A stretch of 64,000 bases of DNA from Methanobrevibacter sp. (lineage in GTDB: Archaea > Methanobacteriota > Methanobacteria > Methanobacteriales > Methanobacteriaceae): the NCBI RefSeq assembly GCF_030539665.1, contig NZ_JAUNXR010000004.1:1-64000 (forward strand), read 5' to 3'. Both the position numbers and the translations under genes were made by a program. Below, in pieces: positions 1 to 10,660 of this stretch. The notes under the pieces are model-generated. The model was not told the DNA's origin. It did no database searches and was given only the letters and a program-made list of their open reading frames with translations. The first letter of the stretch is position 1. Every line of letters begins with the position of its first letter.

Positions 1-51
1 TGGGAATTTCATTTCGCTGCGAGCTCATATTCTCTTTAATTACTTTACTTG

Positions 52-62
52 TTTTTTTTTTT
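52..62 (+). terminator. T-tract, possible terminator of an upstream gene
   Basis: A run of eleven T bases lies just before the first gene. Archaeal transcription ends at such T-tracts, so this may end transcription from outside the window. Bases 1-51 show no recognisable gene. Confidence 0.35.
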
Positions 63-86
63 ATTGCTATTTATTTGGTGATTTTA

Positions 87-1559
87 TTGAATATTAAAGT
101 ATTGGATACTACTTTAAGAGATGGAGAACAAACTCCTGGTGTTTCACTAACTTCTTCTGAAAAATTAAGAATTGCAACTAAGTTGGAAGAGATTGGTGTA
201 GATTATATTGAAGCTGGTTCTGCTATTACTTCAAGTGGAGAAAGAGATTCTATTAAAGAAATTACTAAACAAGGATTTGATACTGAGATTCTTAGTTTCT
301 CAAGACCTTTGAACATTGACATTGATTTTTGTTTAGAGTGTGATGTCGACGCTGTTAATTTGGTTGTTCCAACTTCTGATTTGCATATTTTTGATAAATT
401 AAATACTACTAAAGATCAACTTTTAGAAATGTCAAATGCCGCTGTTGAATATTGTAAAGATCATGGTTTAATTGTGGAATTATCTGCTGAGGATGCTTCT
501 AGAACTGATATTGACTTTTTGAAAACTGTTTTTAAAAGCGCTATTGATGTTGGTGCAGATAGGGTTTGTGTATGTGATACTGTTGGTATTTTTACTCCAG
601 AAACTTCTTATAATATGTTTAATAGCTTAAGGGAGATTGAAGTTCCTATTAGTTGTCATTGTCATAATGATTTTGGTCTTGCTGTTGCCAATACTTTAGC
701 TGCAATTAAGGGTGGTGCTTGCGAGTTTCATTCTACTGTTAACGGTATTGGTGAGCGTGCAGGCAATACTTCCTTTGAGGAAACCGTTGTTAGTATTAAT
801 AGATTGCTTCCTGATTATGACACCAATGTTGACATTAGTCAAATTTATAATATTTCCAAGTTGGTTGCTAGGTTAACTGGTGTTTATATTCAGCCTAATA
901 AGGCCATTGTTGGTGAGAATGCATTTGCTCATGAATCAGGAATTCATTCTGATGGTATTATTAAAAACGCTTCAACATATGAGCCTATGACTCCTGAACT
1001 TGTTGGAAGGTCTCGTAAATTTGTCATCGGAAAACATATGGGCACTCATGGTCTTGATAATAGGTTAAAGGAAATTGGTTTGTCTGTTAATAAGGTTCAA
1101 CTTCAACAGATTTGTGATAATATTAAGGTTTTGGCTGACAAAGGAAAAACCGTTACCGATGTTGATTTGCAGGCTATCGCTGACGACGTTTTAAATGTTA
1201 ATTTTGAGGATAGAATCAAGCTTAAAGAGGTTACTATTGTTTCAGGAAATACTGTTATGCCTACAGCTTCTGTCAAATTAACTATTGATGATGTTGAAGT
1301 TTTGGAAGCGGGTGTTGGTATTGGTCCTGTTGATGCTGCCATTAATGCGGTCAAGAAATCCATTGCTGAATTTGATGATATTGAATTGGTTGAATATCAC
1401 GTAGATGCTATTACTGGCGGTACAGATGCTTTAATTGACGTTATAGTTAAGCTTCAAAAAGAGGATAAAATTATTTCTGCCAGGGGTACTGAGCCTGATA
1501 TTATCAATGCTAGTGTTAAAGCTTATATTGCTGGTGTCAATAGACTTATTGAAATGTAG
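87..1559 (+). CDS. cimA: (R)-citramalate synthase (LeuA/CimA family)
   Basis: The protein condenses pyruvate with acetyl-CoA to citramalate, the first step of the pyruvate route to 2-oxobutyrate and isoleucine. The N-terminal HMGL-like TIM barrel carries [15 protein letters not shown], the metal-binding HCHNDFG motif and GIGERAGN. The C-terminal third is a LeuA-type regulatory (allosteric) domain, giving about 490 residues as in methanogen CimA and LeuA. The stretch EAGSAITS resembles, from memory, Methanocaldococcus CimA more than LeuA or the shorter AksA. GTG at 78 and TTG at 75 are also in frame, but TTG at 87 sits six bases after GGTG and gives the family's usual N-terminus. It could instead be 2-isopropylmalate synthase. 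Confidence 0.72.
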   Translation: MNIKVLDTTLRDGEQTPGVSLTSSEKLRIATKLEEIGVDYIEAGSAITSSGERDSIKEITKQGFDTEILSFSRPLNIDIDFCLECDVDAVNLVVPTSDLHIFDKLNTTKDQLLEMSNAAVEYCKDHGLIVELSAEDASRTDIDFLKTVFKSAIDVGADRVCVCDTVGIFTPETSYNMFNSLREIEVPISCHCHNDFGLAVANTLAAIKGGACEFHSTVNGIGERAGNTSFEETVVSINRLLPDYDTNVDISQIYNISKLVARLTGVYIQPNKAIVGENAFAHESGIHSDGIIKNASTYEPMTPELVGRSRKFVIGKHMGTHGLDNRLKEIGLSVNKVQLQQICDNIKVLADKGKTVTDVDLQAIADDVLNVNFEDRIKLKEVTIVSGNTVMPTASVKLTIDDVEVLEAGVGIGPVDAAINAVKKSIAEFDDIELVEYHVDAITGGTDALIDVIVKLQKEDKIISARGTEPDIINASVKAYIAGVNRLIEM

Positions 1560-2072
1560 GTGTTTGTGTTGGTTATTGACGATTTTGATGTAAGGATTTT
1601 GGGTTTTACTGGTGTTGTGGATTCTGTTGATGATTTGTTATCTGATCTTGATGGTTTGTCTGGCAATGATGATTCTGTTGTTCAATTGCTGGATGCTGAT
1701 GGGATCGCTGGTAAGAAACATGTTTTGCATGCCGTTAATCAATCTATTTTAGCCTTTGATCGTGGCGATAATTTTGCTAACGATTTGGGGGTTGAGGTCT
1801 GTTTAAGATGTTCTGCTCAAAGGCAGATTTCAAAAGCTTTCAGGCTACTTGGTTTAAAAAAAGGTAAAATGAACTTATGCGCAATATTGATTAATGGAAA
1901 TAATAAAATTATTGATTATTTAAATGATAAGTTCGAAAGGAATGACGATGTTTTATTGCCTGTTAGTAGTAATTTAATAAATATATTTGATTTAATGCCT
2001 GAAGAATGTAACTCTTATGCATATGAAGATATTGTTATTGATAGAATTTCAAAACTTGCAGTTGATTATTGA
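1560..2072 (+). CDS. cgi121: KEOPS complex subunit Cgi121
   Basis: Cgi121 is a subunit of KEOPS, which with the Sua5 product makes the t6A modification on ANN-decoding tRNAs. It binds the tRNA 3' end and activates Bud32. The middle of this 170-residue protein (HAVNQSILAFDRG, then EVCLRCSAQRQISKAFRLLG) matches the family core, including the conserved RQI.KA segment. The gene starts with GTG directly after the TAG of the preceding gene, so it is probably translated in the same transcript. Its 3' end overlaps the convergent aminotransferase-like gene by seven bases. Confidence 0.85.
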   Translation: MFVLVIDDFDVRILGFTGVVDSVDDLLSDLDGLSGNDDSVVQLLDADGIAGKKHVLHAVNQSILAFDRGDNFANDLGVEVCLRCSAQRQISKAFRLLGLKKGKMNLCAILINGNNKIIDYLNDKFERNDDVLLPVSSNLINIFDLMPEECNSYAYEDIVIDRISKLAVDY

Positions 2073-3031
2073 TTTTTAAATTTCTCAACCTTTTCTATAA
2101 TCAAATCTAATTTTTCTTTTGTAAGGCAGCAGTAGTCAAGATTTTTAATTTCAATTGCCACTGCCTTTTCTTTTACTCTATTGTAGTTTGGGCATTTTGT
2201 TATGAATCCACTTTTATTTATCTCAAGTTCATGTTTCAGATTCCATGACAAATCCTTCGGTTTTTGATCTTTAATTATTACATTAAGGCCTCTTTTATCT
2301 TGATGGATTACATTGTCTAAGTTGTTTTTTAAATAGGAACATGCATTTATTGTATTCTCTAATTTTTTTTCAATATTATCCAACTCTACATCTATACCAC
2401 TTAAAATAATTTCATTAGGTTTTACTATTTTTTGTTGGATCTTTGTATTTTCAAAAATTTCCCTATTGTTTGTTGAAATTATTCCACCACTTCCAGCATT
2501 TATTATTTTCGGAGAACCTGTTGAGGTTAGGATTATATCTGAATATTCTCCATTTCCCAATCTTTTCTTCCTATCTCCGATTCCTGCTGACGCGTCTTCA
2601 ATTATTGTAATGCTCTTTTCTTTGCACGCTTCGGAAATTTCCTTCAAATTCTGCTCACCACTATAACCTGCAAAACTAGTCAATATCAATGAAGAATTGT
2701 TTTCAAGTTCTTCAATGTCTTCAGAATCTATTATTCCCTGTTCCGTTTTCAAGATAGTTATGTTTTTATTCAAAAGATTTGCAACTTGTTTAAATCCGTT
2801 CCATGCTCCCTGGTCAGGAATTATTATATTCTCTCCCACGCCTGACAATGCAATAAAAATGCTGGCATTTCCGCTGTTAGTCACTCTTACATTTTCATGA
2901 CCAGTATGGCCTTTGATTTTTGAAACTATTGATTCCTCATAATTCTTTGAAGCTCCATTCAAAGCTACGTCAGCCATGGTTTCTTTTGTTTTCAGTGAGG
3001 GTTCTTTAAATTTAAATGTCATGTTAATCAT
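2066..3031 (-). CDS. DegT/DnrJ/EryC1/StrS-family PLP protein
   Basis: This is a fold-type I PLP-dependent aminotransferase-like protein. The family usually aminates keto-sugars. [11 protein letters not shown] matches the family's ED-A--LG segment and [13 protein letters not shown] matches the loop carrying the PLP-binding lysine. At 321 residues it is shorter than the usual 370-400. Its ATG overlaps the stop of nreA (ATGA), so both are translated from one transcript. ATG at 3022 is a possible alternative start. Substrate unknown; the pairing with a DNA-repair protein gives no sugar-pathway context. Confidence 0.7.
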   Translation of the reverse strand: MINMTFKFKEPSLKTKETMADVALNGASKNYEESIVSKIKGHTGHENVRVTNSGNASIFIALSGVGENIIIPDQGAWNGFKQVANLLNKNITILKTEQGIIDSEDIEELENNSSLILTSFAGYSGEQNLKEISEACKEKSITIIEDASAGIGDRKKRLGNGEYSDIILTSTGSPKIINAGSGGIISTNNREIFENTKIQQKIVKPNEIILSGIDVELDNIEKKLENTINACSYLKNNLDNVIHQDKRGLNVIIKDQKPKDLSWNLKHELEINKSGFITKCPNYNRVKEKAVAIEIKNLDYCCLTKEKLDLIIEKVEKFKNQ

Positions 3032-4203
3032 TTTTTAAAATAAGCGTCAAGGGTTGTCTGTTTTGTATGTAGCATTTCATTTAGCAACTTTCCAGCTTTC
3101 ACATATCTGCTAATAGGCAATTTCAATTTGGATCCGCAATAAGCTAAAGATTCTTTTAAGGTTTCAAATTCTTTATATGGTAGTTGCATGGCTTCCTTGA
3201 TATTTTCACGAACATTAAATACGCCCAATGGGACGTATCCTTCATATGCTTCTCTCAAAACAATCAAACCTGCTTGTTTTCTTTCACGTCTAAGAGCATC
3301 CAACACAGTCATCTTGCAGGTATAGAAACATCCTCCCACTGTTGAATATTCTTTTTTACCGCTGTTCTTTTCATAATCTGTAAATAGCAATTCTTCTTTT
3401 CCTAGAAGTTTAATGAACGCTTCATACCATTCATATTGCCATTCCGTTGGAGTTAAAATAATTGTATAATAATTCTTAAGACTTCCATACTCATAAACCC
3501 TATAAGTGTCAATTTGTTCAAATTTTCTCACTTCTTTTAAAAACTCATCTGCAAGTGTGGAATCGCATGCTGTAATTGACCATCTTGTAGGCACTAGCTT
3601 TCTCCTGTTTTTGCTTCCGATAGCTCCAACTGAAAATGCTTTTTGCATAGCTGAAAATGGAACGTCCTTGTCATGAAGTTTTGTAACTGCATCGGCAGCC
3701 TTCAAATCAGTATCATAAAACGTTTTTTCCAGTTGCTTGTCCCATCTAACAGCATCTATATCAAACTTTTCAATTGCTGCGCTAGGTCCGTGAGGCATGG
3801 AATCCTCACTGAGGACGGCACCTCTTGGCCTTTTTTTAAATTGTGCTTCACTGTCAATAGACTTTGACGCAAGGGATATGTCTTGAAGCTTTTCAACAAA
3901 TGGATTTTCGAGGTCATCTATCTTGATCAACTGCTTTCCTCGAACTAGATTCATTCTGTAATTGATGATGTCGTCCTGTGTTTTGTTTTCACCTATCCAT
4001 GATTCCGGCGAATCCATTATATATGTATCTCCGGTTTGATTAACCATCATAGGGCCTGCATATACTTTAGGGTAAGACCATCGGCCAATAAAAACGGATG
4101 GGGGTGTGCTTCCTTCCAGGTCTTTTCCAACTTTCACTGACTTCATTTGAATGTTTTCAGTTAACTTTTTAAGATATGCGTTTTTACTTGTAATCATTTT
4201 CAA
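3028..4203 (-). CDS. nreA: Archaeal DNA repair protein NreA
   Basis: Nre proteins are archaeal DNA-damage-response factors that bind the sliding clamp PCNA. The N-terminal block ([20 protein letters not shown]), the central RWSITACDS and C-terminal [13 protein letters not shown] match what I recall of the family. The protein ends in [10 protein letters not shown], a typical PIP-box (Q--L--(F/Y)F) at the very C-terminus. No cysteine-rich zinc-finger is visible at the N-terminus, although many family members have one. The start at 4203 (MKM) or 4197 is uncertain. It is the first gene of a two-gene unit with the DegT-like protein. Confidence 0.85.
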   Translation of the reverse strand: MKMITSKNAYLKKLTENIQMKSVKVGKDLEGSTPPSVFIGRWSYPKVYAGPMMVNQTGDTYIMDSPESWIGENKTQDDIINYRMNLVRGKQLIKIDDLENPFVEKLQDISLASKSIDSEAQFKKRPRGAVLSEDSMPHGPSAAIEKFDIDAVRWDKQLEKTFYDTDLKAADAVTKLHDKDVPFSAMQKAFSVGAIGSKNRRKLVPTRWSITACDSTLADEFLKEVRKFEQIDTYRVYEYGSLKNYYTIILTPTEWQYEWYEAFIKLLGKEELLFTDYEKNSGKKEYSTVGGCFYTCKMTVLDALRRERKQAGLIVLREAYEGYVPLGVFNVRENIKEAMQLPYKEFETLKESLAYCGSKLKLPISRYVKAGKLLNEMLHTKQTTLDAYFKK

Positions 4204-4289
4204 TCATTAATAAGTTTGTATAAAAAAAGAAGAAATAAAAAAGGGTTAAACAAATAATTGTTTGTCCATAAAAAATATTATGAACTCAT

Positions 4290-5216
4290 TTAAGCGAATT
4301 CAATGGTGCTTGGTGGTTTATCTGAAATAGATAATGATACATGTGTAATTTCAGAAACTTCTGAGGTGATTCTCTGGGATATCTTTTTAATTACTTCCCA
4401 TGGAAGTTCCGGAACATATGCAGTCATCGCATCCACTGATTTTACAATTCTGATTACGGCTAGATAACCGAAGTCACGTTGATCACCTTTAACTCCAGTT
4501 ACTTTAGTGTCTGTTAAAACAGCAAAGTATTGCCATACTTCTTTATCTATGCCTGCCGCTTCAATTTCTTCTCTAACAATCTTGTCCGCTTTTCTTTCAA
4601 TATCTAATTTTTCTTTGGTTAAAGGTCCAATAACTCTAACAGCAAGTCCCGGACCTGGGAAAGGTTGTCTGTGAACAACTTTGTCAGGTAAATCTAAAAG
4701 CAGTCCAACTTCTCTTACTTCATCTTTGTAAAGATCCCTAATTGGTTCTACAATCTCTAAAACCATTCCGCTTGGAAGTGCAACATTATGGTGGGATTTG
4801 ATTTCTCCATCGGTTTCAATCCAATCTGGTGCAATGGTTCCTTGAACTAAGAATTTAGCATCGGTTTTGTCAGCCTCTCTTTCAAATACATCAATGAATG
4901 TTTTTCCAATGATTTTTCTTTTTTCTTCAGGATCATCCACTCCTTCAAGAGCAGTTAAAAACTCTTCTGAAGCATCAATGTAATTAAAGTTGAGTCTGTC
5001 TTGGAAAGTATTTGTTACTTCTTCAACTTCTCCTTCTCTTAAAAGTCCATGGTCCACAAATATTGCAATCAAATTATCTCCAATAGCTTCCTGAACAAGC
5101 ACGGAACATACGGAACTATCTACTCCACCTGAAAGTGCAATAATAGCTTTTTCATCACCAATTTCATCTTTTATCTTTTGGATTGAATCTTCAATAAATT
5201 CTTCTGGATTAAGCAT
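4290..5216 (-). CDS. guaAb: GMP synthase subunit B (ATP pyrophosphatase)
   Basis: GuaAb adenylates XMP and aminates it with ammonia from subunit A, giving GMP. The P-loop of the N-type ATP pyrophosphatase is plain (LSGGVDSSV, about residues 24-32), followed by FVDHGLLR, and the C-terminal dimerisation domain ends in KPPSTIEFA. The length of 308 residues is normal for the separate archaeal subunit. The start is supported by AGGG about six bases upstream. It is the last gene of guaAa - 89-residue protein - guaAb, with an eight-base gap. Confidence 0.97.
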   Translation of the reverse strand: MLNPEEFIEDSIQKIKDEIGDEKAIIALSGGVDSSVCSVLVQEAIGDNLIAIFVDHGLLREGEVEEVTNTFQDRLNFNYIDASEEFLTALEGVDDPEEKRKIIGKTFIDVFEREADKTDAKFLVQGTIAPDWIETDGEIKSHHNVALPSGMVLEIVEPIRDLYKDEVREVGLLLDLPDKVVHRQPFPGPGLAVRVIGPLTKEKLDIERKADKIVREEIEAAGIDKEVWQYFAVLTDTKVTGVKGDQRDFGYLAVIRIVKSVDAMTAYVPELPWEVIKKISQRITSEVSEITHVSLSISDKPPSTIEFA

Positions 5217-5224
5217 ATTTATCC

Positions 5225-5494
5225 CTATTCCTCATCATCTTCTTTTACTTCTGGTTCATATTCTTCAATAATGGTTTTTATCATTGCTTCCAGTCCTTCA
5301 TCATGACCCTCTTCAATTGCTTCCATTATATCATCATATTTAACATATTTTTCAAGTTTTACAGCTTTAGCACCAATACCGGCAAGTCTAAATCCATATT
5401 CGTCATCACCAATTGGGATGTTTACATATTTTCTTCTTAATCCCATCTTGTTTGCCATAGCTTTATTTTTCAAATCTTCAGCGTTATCAATCAT
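5225..5494 (-). CDS. Small conserved-looking protein inserted between GMP synthase genes
   Basis: I do not recognise this family. The 89-residue protein is charged, with [21 protein letters not shown] near the N-terminus and a very acidic C-terminus (KEDDEE); there is no membrane segment. The ATG at 5494 overlaps the guaAa TAA by one base (TAATG) and has AGGTG upstream, so it is preferred to the GTG at 5503. Translational coupling on one side and eight bases to guaAb on the other make co-expression near certain, which suggests but does not prove a role tied to GMP synthase. Confidence 0.8.
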   Translation of the reverse strand: MIDNAEDLKNKAMANKMGLRRKYVNIPIGDDEYGFRLAGIGAKAVKLEKYVKYDDIMEAIEEGHDEGLEAMIKTIIEEYEPEVKEDDEE

Positions 5495-6060
5495 TATTCG
5501 CACCTTTTTTTGCAGATGTCATAGAAATTTTCAAAAATAATAGAACCTTTAGGAGTATGATGAACTTCAGGATGGAATTGGATTCCGTAAACATCCTTAG
5601 TTTTATGTTTAAATGATTCCACATCACAAAGATTGGATTTTGCTAAAATTTCGAAATCTTCGGGAACTATTTTAACTTCATCTTTGTGGGAAGACCAGAC
5701 TTCCATTTTTGGAGCTAATTCATTAAATAAGTTTTCATCATTTAGTATATCTAATTCAACTTTAGCATAACTTTCAGTTTCGGATGTTGAAACTTCTCCA
5801 CCGTATGCTTTTGCTATTAATTGATGTCCAAGACAAATTCCAAGAATTGGTATGTCAAAATGTTTAATATATTCCTCACTATTTCCTGCACCTTCAAGTG
5901 ATGGTCCACCACCTAAAATCAATCCGATTGGATTTTCGGCTTCAATTTCTTCTATACTTAAAGTGTTTGGAACGAGTTTGGATGGTATTTTAAGATATTG
6001 TAAGCTACGTTGAATTCTATGGTTGTATTGTCCTTTATTATTAATAACTAGAATTGTCAT
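5494..6060 (-). CDS. guaAa: GMP synthase subunit A (glutamine amidotransferase)
   Basis: This class I glutamine amidotransferase releases ammonia from glutamine for GuaAb. The catalytic nucleophile lies in [10 protein letters not shown] and the His-Glu pair in [17 protein letters not shown] forms the oxyanion-hole strand. The length of 188 residues is typical of the separate archaeal subunit. AAGGAG lies just before the ATG. It is the first gene of the guaA unit; a TATA-like stretch lies near 6102-6111. Confidence 0.97.
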   Translation of the reverse strand: MTILVINNKGQYNHRIQRSLQYLKIPSKLVPNTLSIEEIEAENPIGLILGGGPSLEGAGNSEEYIKHFDIPILGICLGHQLIAKAYGGEVSTSETESYAKVELDILNDENLFNELAPKMEVWSSHKDEVKIVPEDFEILAKSNLCDVESFKHKTKDVYGIQFHPEVHHTPKGSIIFENFYDICKKRCE

Positions 6061-6146
6061 TTTATACTCCTTAGTTTATATATTAATAATATTAGTTTTT
6101 ATTATTATATTAATTTTTGTTTGCTGGCTTTGAATGAAACCATACA

Positions 6147-6158
6147 TTTTATATATAA
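6147..6158 (+). promoter_or_regulatory. TATA-box candidate for the 50-residue membrane protein
   Basis: TTTTATATATAA matches an archaeal TATA box. The expected start about 25 bases downstream gives a leader of roughly 40 bases holding the AAGGAGGAG ribosome-binding site. Confidence 0.5.
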
Positions 6159-6223
6159 TATTGCATAAACTTTAAGTTGACTTTGGTATTTAAAAAGTAT
6201 TTAAAATAAAAAGGAGGAGTTTT

Positions 6224-6376
6224 ATGGAACTTATACAATTGGTTTATGTGATTATTGCAATATTAATAGCATATGTGTTATTACAAATATTCTTCTGGTT
6301 ATTGCCGGTAATAGTTGTATTGCTTATAGCATTCTTTATTTATGTTTTCCTCATGGGAAGAAAAGAAGGTTATTAA
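6224..6376 (+). CDS. 50-residue two-helix membrane protein
   Basis: This short gene begins MELIQLVYVI and ends FLMGRKEGY. It has a near-perfect ribosome-binding site (AAGGAGGAG, five bases before the ATG), its own TATA box and a T-tract terminator. Residues 5-24 and 26-44 form two hydrophobic helices with a basic C-terminal tail, so both ends are probably cytoplasmic. I do not recognise a family. It stands alone between divergent guaAa and convergent trxB. Function unknown; the strong signals argue for a real, well-expressed protein. Confidence 0.75.
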   Translation: MELIQLVYVIIAILIAYVLLQIFFWLLPVIVVLLIAFFIYVFLMGRKEGY

Positions 6377-6379
6377 ATA

Positions 6380-6390
6380 TTTTTTTTTTT
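6380..6390 (+). terminator. T-tract terminator
   Basis: Eleven T bases directly follow the 50-residue gene, which suits archaeal termination. Confidence 0.6.
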
Positions 6391-6412
6391 AAAATAAAAA
6401 AAGGAATGGATA

Positions 6413-7339
6413 TTATATTTCAATGTCCTTGTAGGCGGAAGTTGCAGCTATTGCACCTTCTCCACAAGCAACTATCCATTGTTTTAAACCACCACATACG
6501 TCCCCTGCGGAGTATATGTATTTTTTATTGGTTTTTTGCCATTTGTCTGTTATGATGTGGCCTGTTTCGTCAAGTTCAATTCCTAATTCTTCCGCTATTT
6601 TTGTATGTGGCTTGTAACCGATACTGATGAAAACTGCATCTGTAGGATATTCGCTTAGATCTCCAGTTACTGTATTTTCAAGAGTTACGCTTTCAACCAC
6701 TTGCTGTCCGTTAATGGAGGTGACGGTTGAGTCCATAATTGTTTTTATTCCTTTTTCTTTAATCTTTTTCTGTAATATTTTCTGAGCTCTAAATTCATCT
6801 CTTCTATGAACTACAGTTACCTTACATCCAAGATTGCTTAAAAATAGGGCTTCTTGTAATGCTGTATTTCCTCCCCCTACCATTACAACCTCCTTATCTT
6901 GGAAGAATAATCCATCACATGTTGCACAGTAGCTTACTCCCAATCCTTTGTACTCCAATTCTCCAGGAACATTCAAATGCATATGTTCACTTCCAGTAGC
7001 GATTATGATTGTTTTTGCAAGATAGCTGGCTTTATCGGTCTGAACTTCAAAGTGGTATTCCCCATCTTCTATATCTAAAACTGTGTTTACACCTTCAAAT
7101 TCATGAATTTCAACGTTTTTCTCACATTGTCCCTTCATTTTTTCTATTAATGCCAAACCGGATATAAGGTCAAAGCCAGGGTAATTTTCCATTTCAGGAA
7201 CTTCACGACCTACTCCACCAATGAATCCCTTATCTAACATTAGTGTTTTTGTCCCTTGACGTCCAGCATATATTCCGGCAGTTAATCCTCCAGGCCCTGC
7301 TCCAATAATTATGATATCATATTGTTCCATTTTTTCCAC
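6413..7339 (-). CDS. trxB: Thioredoxin-disulfide reductase
   Basis: This flavoprotein reduces thioredoxin-like proteins. The FAD-binding GAGPGGLTAGIYAGR is at the N-terminus, the redox-active CATC (in SYCATCDGLFF) is near residue 140, the second nucleotide-binding GGGNTALQEALF follows, and the C-terminal FAD motif is SAGDVCGG. The length of 308 residues is standard. The NAD(P)-site segment VVHRRDEFRAQK contains the HRR basic motif often linked to NADPH; some methanogen enzymes use F420H2 instead, so the donor is open. GGTGG lies before the ATG. It stands alone. Confidence 0.95.
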   Translation of the reverse strand: MEKMEQYDIIIIGAGPGGLTAGIYAGRQGTKTLMLDKGFIGGVGREVPEMENYPGFDLISGLALIEKMKGQCEKNVEIHEFEGVNTVLDIEDGEYHFEVQTDKASYLAKTIIIATGSEHMHLNVPGELEYKGLGVSYCATCDGLFFQDKEVVMVGGGNTALQEALFLSNLGCKVTVVHRRDEFRAQKILQKKIKEKGIKTIMDSTVTSINGQQVVESVTLENTVTGDLSEYPTDAVFISIGYKPHTKIAEELGIELDETGHIITDKWQKTNKKYIYSAGDVCGGLKQWIVACGEGAIAATSAYKDIEI

Positions 7340-7461
7340 CTTCTATTTTCAATTATTAATTAATTAATTATTTGTTTTTATATTTAATAGTTTGAAAAAT
7401 TCTTAAAAATGAGAAAGTATTCTTAATTTCAAATCAATCTTCAAAAGAAAAAAAAGTAAAA

Positions 7462-9327
7462 TTAAAGAAGTTTTTGGATTTCTTCTTTAACTATTTTATT
7501 TACAACGCTTCCGTCTGCTTTTCCTTTAAGCTGTTTCATACTCATTCCCATTAAAGGACCCATAGCTCCCATTTGGCGTTGCTCTACCATTGAAGCATTG
7601 TTAACTACAATTTCAGCAATAATTTCCTGTACCTTTTCTTCACTAAGCAAAGTTAGGTTATTGCTTTCTGCTAAAGCTTCAATTTCAGTTTCAGGTTCTT
7701 CCATAACTGCGATTGTTAGTTTTGTAATGCTATCTTTTGCAATTTTTTCATCTTTAAGCAATGTGAAAATGCCGATAAGATGCTCATCACTTAAAACATC
7801 AATTTCCGCTCCGTCCCTTTTAAGATCTTTTAAATCATATGCAAGCAGTGAAGCAACAGGAGTGGCATCTACATCAACAGCTTCCAAAATAGTTTCAAAC
7901 CTGTCAGCTACAAGATTTTTAACAAGTTGTGTTGCCAAATCATCACTTAATGAGTACTCTTCAATTATACGAGCCTTTTTCTCATCAGGAAGTTCCGGAA
8001 GGTTGTTTTTAATTTCTTCAACCATTTCCTTATCTATTTTAAATGAAGGAATATCTGTTTCAAGATACATTCTATTTGCAGTAGGTAAAGGACGCATATA
8101 TTCGGTATTGCCGTCATCTAATGATTTACGGGTTTCCTCAACAACACCTTCAAATCCAAGATTTGCCCTTCTTTTAACCTCTTCAAGAGCGGAAACCGCA
8201 ATGTCGTTATCATGAGCTACAATGATAAATGAATCCTGTTCTCCAATGTTCAAATGTTCTGCTACAGCATCCACTTCCTCTTGGGTTATGCCATATGCCG
8301 GAAGTTCGTCACTGTGGAAAATACCTGAAACTCCACGTTTTTTGGCATAGCTTGCAATTTCAGTTCCAAATCTTCTTCCAGGTTGGACTTCCTTTCCTAT
8401 TAATCCGTCAAATCCTTTTAAGACAACAGCCTTTATAGATTCTGCTGATTTTAAGATTTTGGAATCTGTATTTTCGAATAATTCATCCAAATCGTGAATT
8501 TCTTCTAAAACTTCGGCGTTTCTGGCATTAAGTTCTTTTTTAATTTCAATCAATGCCAATTGTCTTTGAACTTCATTCTTTACGATTTCACTCATCAGAT
8601 CAAGGTTTTGAACACCCTTAATTTCCACACGTGCTCCTTCAGCGATTGAAATATTTAAATCCTGTCTGATTGTACCTAGACCACGCTTTACATTGGTGCT
8701 TCTTAAAACCTGACCTATCATATATGCAACTTCACGGACTTGATCCGGATGGTGCATAGAAGGATCGGTGGTGATTTCTGCAAGCGGAATTCCAAGTCTG
8801 TCAAGTCTAAACTCTGTAAATTCATCGGTGGTTTCTATTCTTCTTGCAGCATCCTCTTCAAGACCCAAACTTTCAATTGCAACTTTTCCGTATGGTGTAT
8901 CAAGATATCCGTCAGTAGCCACTAGTCCTGTTCTTTGGAATCCACCAGTGTTACTTCCGTCAATTACCTGCTTTCTCATTGTATGGAATTCGTCAACCAC
9001 ATGCATGTTCATCAAAGAAGCAATAATGATGGAAATCTCCAATGCTTCTTCATTCAAGTCATGTGGCGGTTCATCATCTGTTTCCACAAGGCAGGTATGA
9101 TAATCATAAGCTTCATATTTAAAATTAAGCTTTCTTAAAGACTCTTGAAGAGCAGCCCTGTCAATCTGACCCAATTCACTTTGTGTAGGTCTTAAATTCC
9201 TTAGAATCAACTCATCATATTCATCATCAGTAAGCTCGGTTTTACAAGGACAGAATAATTTATGAGCAGTATTTAATTGCTGATGAATTTCAAGTCCCAT
9301 TTTAAGTCCTAATTTTTCCCAATCCAT
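7462..9327 (-). CDS. gatE: Glu-tRNA(Gln) amidotransferase subunit E
   Basis: GatE is the kinase/transamidase half of the archaeal GatDE enzyme, which converts Glu-tRNA(Gln) to Gln-tRNA(Gln). The GatB-like cradle is evident from [10 protein letters not shown] and the CPC of LFCPCKTEL, and an AspRS-like (GAD) insertion lies roughly at residues 270-410. The C-terminal YqeY-like tRNA-binding domain ends with [10 protein letters not shown]. The length of 621 residues is normal. It lies thirteen bases after gatD at the end of the long minus-strand run. Confidence 0.97.
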   Translation of the reverse strand: MDWEKLGLKMGLEIHQQLNTAHKLFCPCKTELTDDEYDELILRNLRPTQSELGQIDRAALQESLRKLNFKYEAYDYHTCLVETDDEPPHDLNEEALEISIIIASLMNMHVVDEFHTMRKQVIDGSNTGGFQRTGLVATDGYLDTPYGKVAIESLGLEEDAARRIETTDEFTEFRLDRLGIPLAEITTDPSMHHPDQVREVAYMIGQVLRSTNVKRGLGTIRQDLNISIAEGARVEIKGVQNLDLMSEIVKNEVQRQLALIEIKKELNARNAEVLEEIHDLDELFENTDSKILKSAESIKAVVLKGFDGLIGKEVQPGRRFGTEIASYAKKRGVSGIFHSDELPAYGITQEEVDAVAEHLNIGEQDSFIIVAHDNDIAVSALEEVKRRANLGFEGVVEETRKSLDDGNTEYMRPLPTANRMYLETDIPSFKIDKEMVEEIKNNLPELPDEKKARIIEEYSLSDDLATQLVKNLVADRFETILEAVDVDATPVASLLAYDLKDLKRDGAEIDVLSDEHLIGIFTLLKDEKIAKDSITKLTIAVMEEPETEIEALAESNNLTLLSEEKVQEIIAEIVVNNASMVEQRQMGAMGPLMGMSMKQLKGKADGSVVNKIVKEEIQKLL

Positions 9328-9340
9328 ATTTTACAACTCC

Positions 9341-10651
9341 TTAATTCAAGAAATATTTGATTGAAGATTTTTCATTAAATTCTCCAGCAACATTTGTGTT
9401 GATGATTTCTTCAACTTCTTCTTTATTCTCTGTTTGCCCTAGTGCCCAGCATAATTTAACATAGGCTGTTTCAGGTGTCATGTCCCTTCCAGATATGACT
9501 CCAGCATCTATAATTTGACGTCCTGTACTGTAAACATTCATATTTACCCTACCATAAAGGCATTGTGATGTCATTATTACAGGAATATTTTCTTCATTTG
9601 CTCTTGCTAAACTGCCAATCAAATTATCAGGGACATGTCCAAGTCCAGTTCCTTCTATAACAAGACCTTTATATCCTTTATCAATATGATATTCGATAAA
9701 TTCATTGGAAATTCCCGGGAAGCTTTTAATGAAACCAACCTTTTCCTCAATGGCACTGTTTACCTTTAGCTCTTTCTCATTTCTTTTTATGTAGTCATGA
9801 TGAGGATTTATTTCAATAGAATCATTTTCTATTTTAGCTATAGGTTCATAGTTTATGCTTCTAAAGGTGTCTCTTCTGGAAGTATGCATTTTCCTGACTT
9901 TTGTTCCTTTATGTAGGTAAGTATAGGAATCGTTTAAGCTGCCATGCATACAAACACTAACTTCCGCCAAATCGGATTTTGCAGCTATTACAGAATCAAT
10001 AAGGTTCATATGAGCATCGCTGGATGGCCTATCTGAACTTCTTTGAGCACCAGTAATGATGATTGGAACTGGAGTTTCAAGCATAAAACTGAGTGCCGCT
10101 GCAGTATAGTGGAGAGTGTCGGTACCATGTGCGATTACAACACCGTCGCTACCATCAGAGATGTCATTTGCTATTGATTCAGCAGCTTCAACCCAATATT
10201 TTGGCCTCATATTTTCACTTAAAATGTTATATAATGCTTTTACATTGTAGTTTGCATATTCTAAAAGTTCAGGATTCGCTCTTAGAAGATCTTCTGCGGT
10301 AAATGCGGGATGCACAGCACCTGTTTTATAATCAATAATTGATGAAACGGTACCTCCTGTGGATATGATTGAAATATCCATTTTCGATGGGTCCTTTTCA
10401 ATTTCATTACCACTATAACCAATATTTGGCTTATCTCCAGTTTCTATTAACTCGACAGTTGTCCCTTCGATAGCCACACCAATATTATAACCGCTGGAAA
10501 GTTTTAGTACTAAATATCCGTCTTCACTATCTTCTGATCTGTCAAGCAAGATACCTTCATAAGAAATGTTCTCTTTATTAATTTTAATGGTATCTCCGAT
10601 ACTTATTCCATTATTATCTAAATAGTTCTTAGCTATTTCTTTATAAGTCAT
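9341..10651 (-). CDS. gatD: Glu-tRNA(Gln) amidotransferase subunit D (asparaginase-like)
   Basis: GatD is the glutaminase that supplies ammonia to GatE. After a roughly 80-residue N-terminal domain come the two asparaginase active-site segments: STGGTVSS with the nucleophilic threonine, and [11 protein letters not shown] with the TD-K-type catalytic residues. Its start lies nine bases after the stop of vorA, which is close enough for shared transcription with the vor genes. Confidence 0.97.
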   Translation of the reverse strand: MTYKEIAKNYLDNNGISIGDTIKINKENISYEGILLDRSEDSEDGYLVLKLSSGYNIGVAIEGTTVELIETGDKPNIGYSGNEIEKDPSKMDISIISTGGTVSSIIDYKTGAVHPAFTAEDLLRANPELLEYANYNVKALYNILSENMRPKYWVEAAESIANDISDGSDGVVIAHGTDTLHYTAAALSFMLETPVPIIITGAQRSSDRPSSDAHMNLIDSVIAAKSDLAEVSVCMHGSLNDSYTYLHKGTKVRKMHTSRRDTFRSINYEPIAKIENDSIEINPHHDYIKRNEKELKVNSAIEEKVGFIKSFPGISNEFIEYHIDKGYKGLVIEGTGLGHVPDNLIGSLARANEENIPVIMTSQCLYGRVNMNVYSTGRQIIDAGVISGRDMTPETAYVKLCWALGQTENKEEVEEIINTNVAGEFNEKSSIKYFLN

Positions 10652-10660
10652 AAAATCACT

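Noticed and set aside
7350-7372. TTAATTAATTAATT tract before trxB as an operator
   Set aside because: It is a simple AT repeat with self-complementarity that arises easily at this base composition.
7598-9138. Long plus-strand frames opposite gatE
   Set aside because: They are shadows of gatE on the other strand without RBS or family signals.
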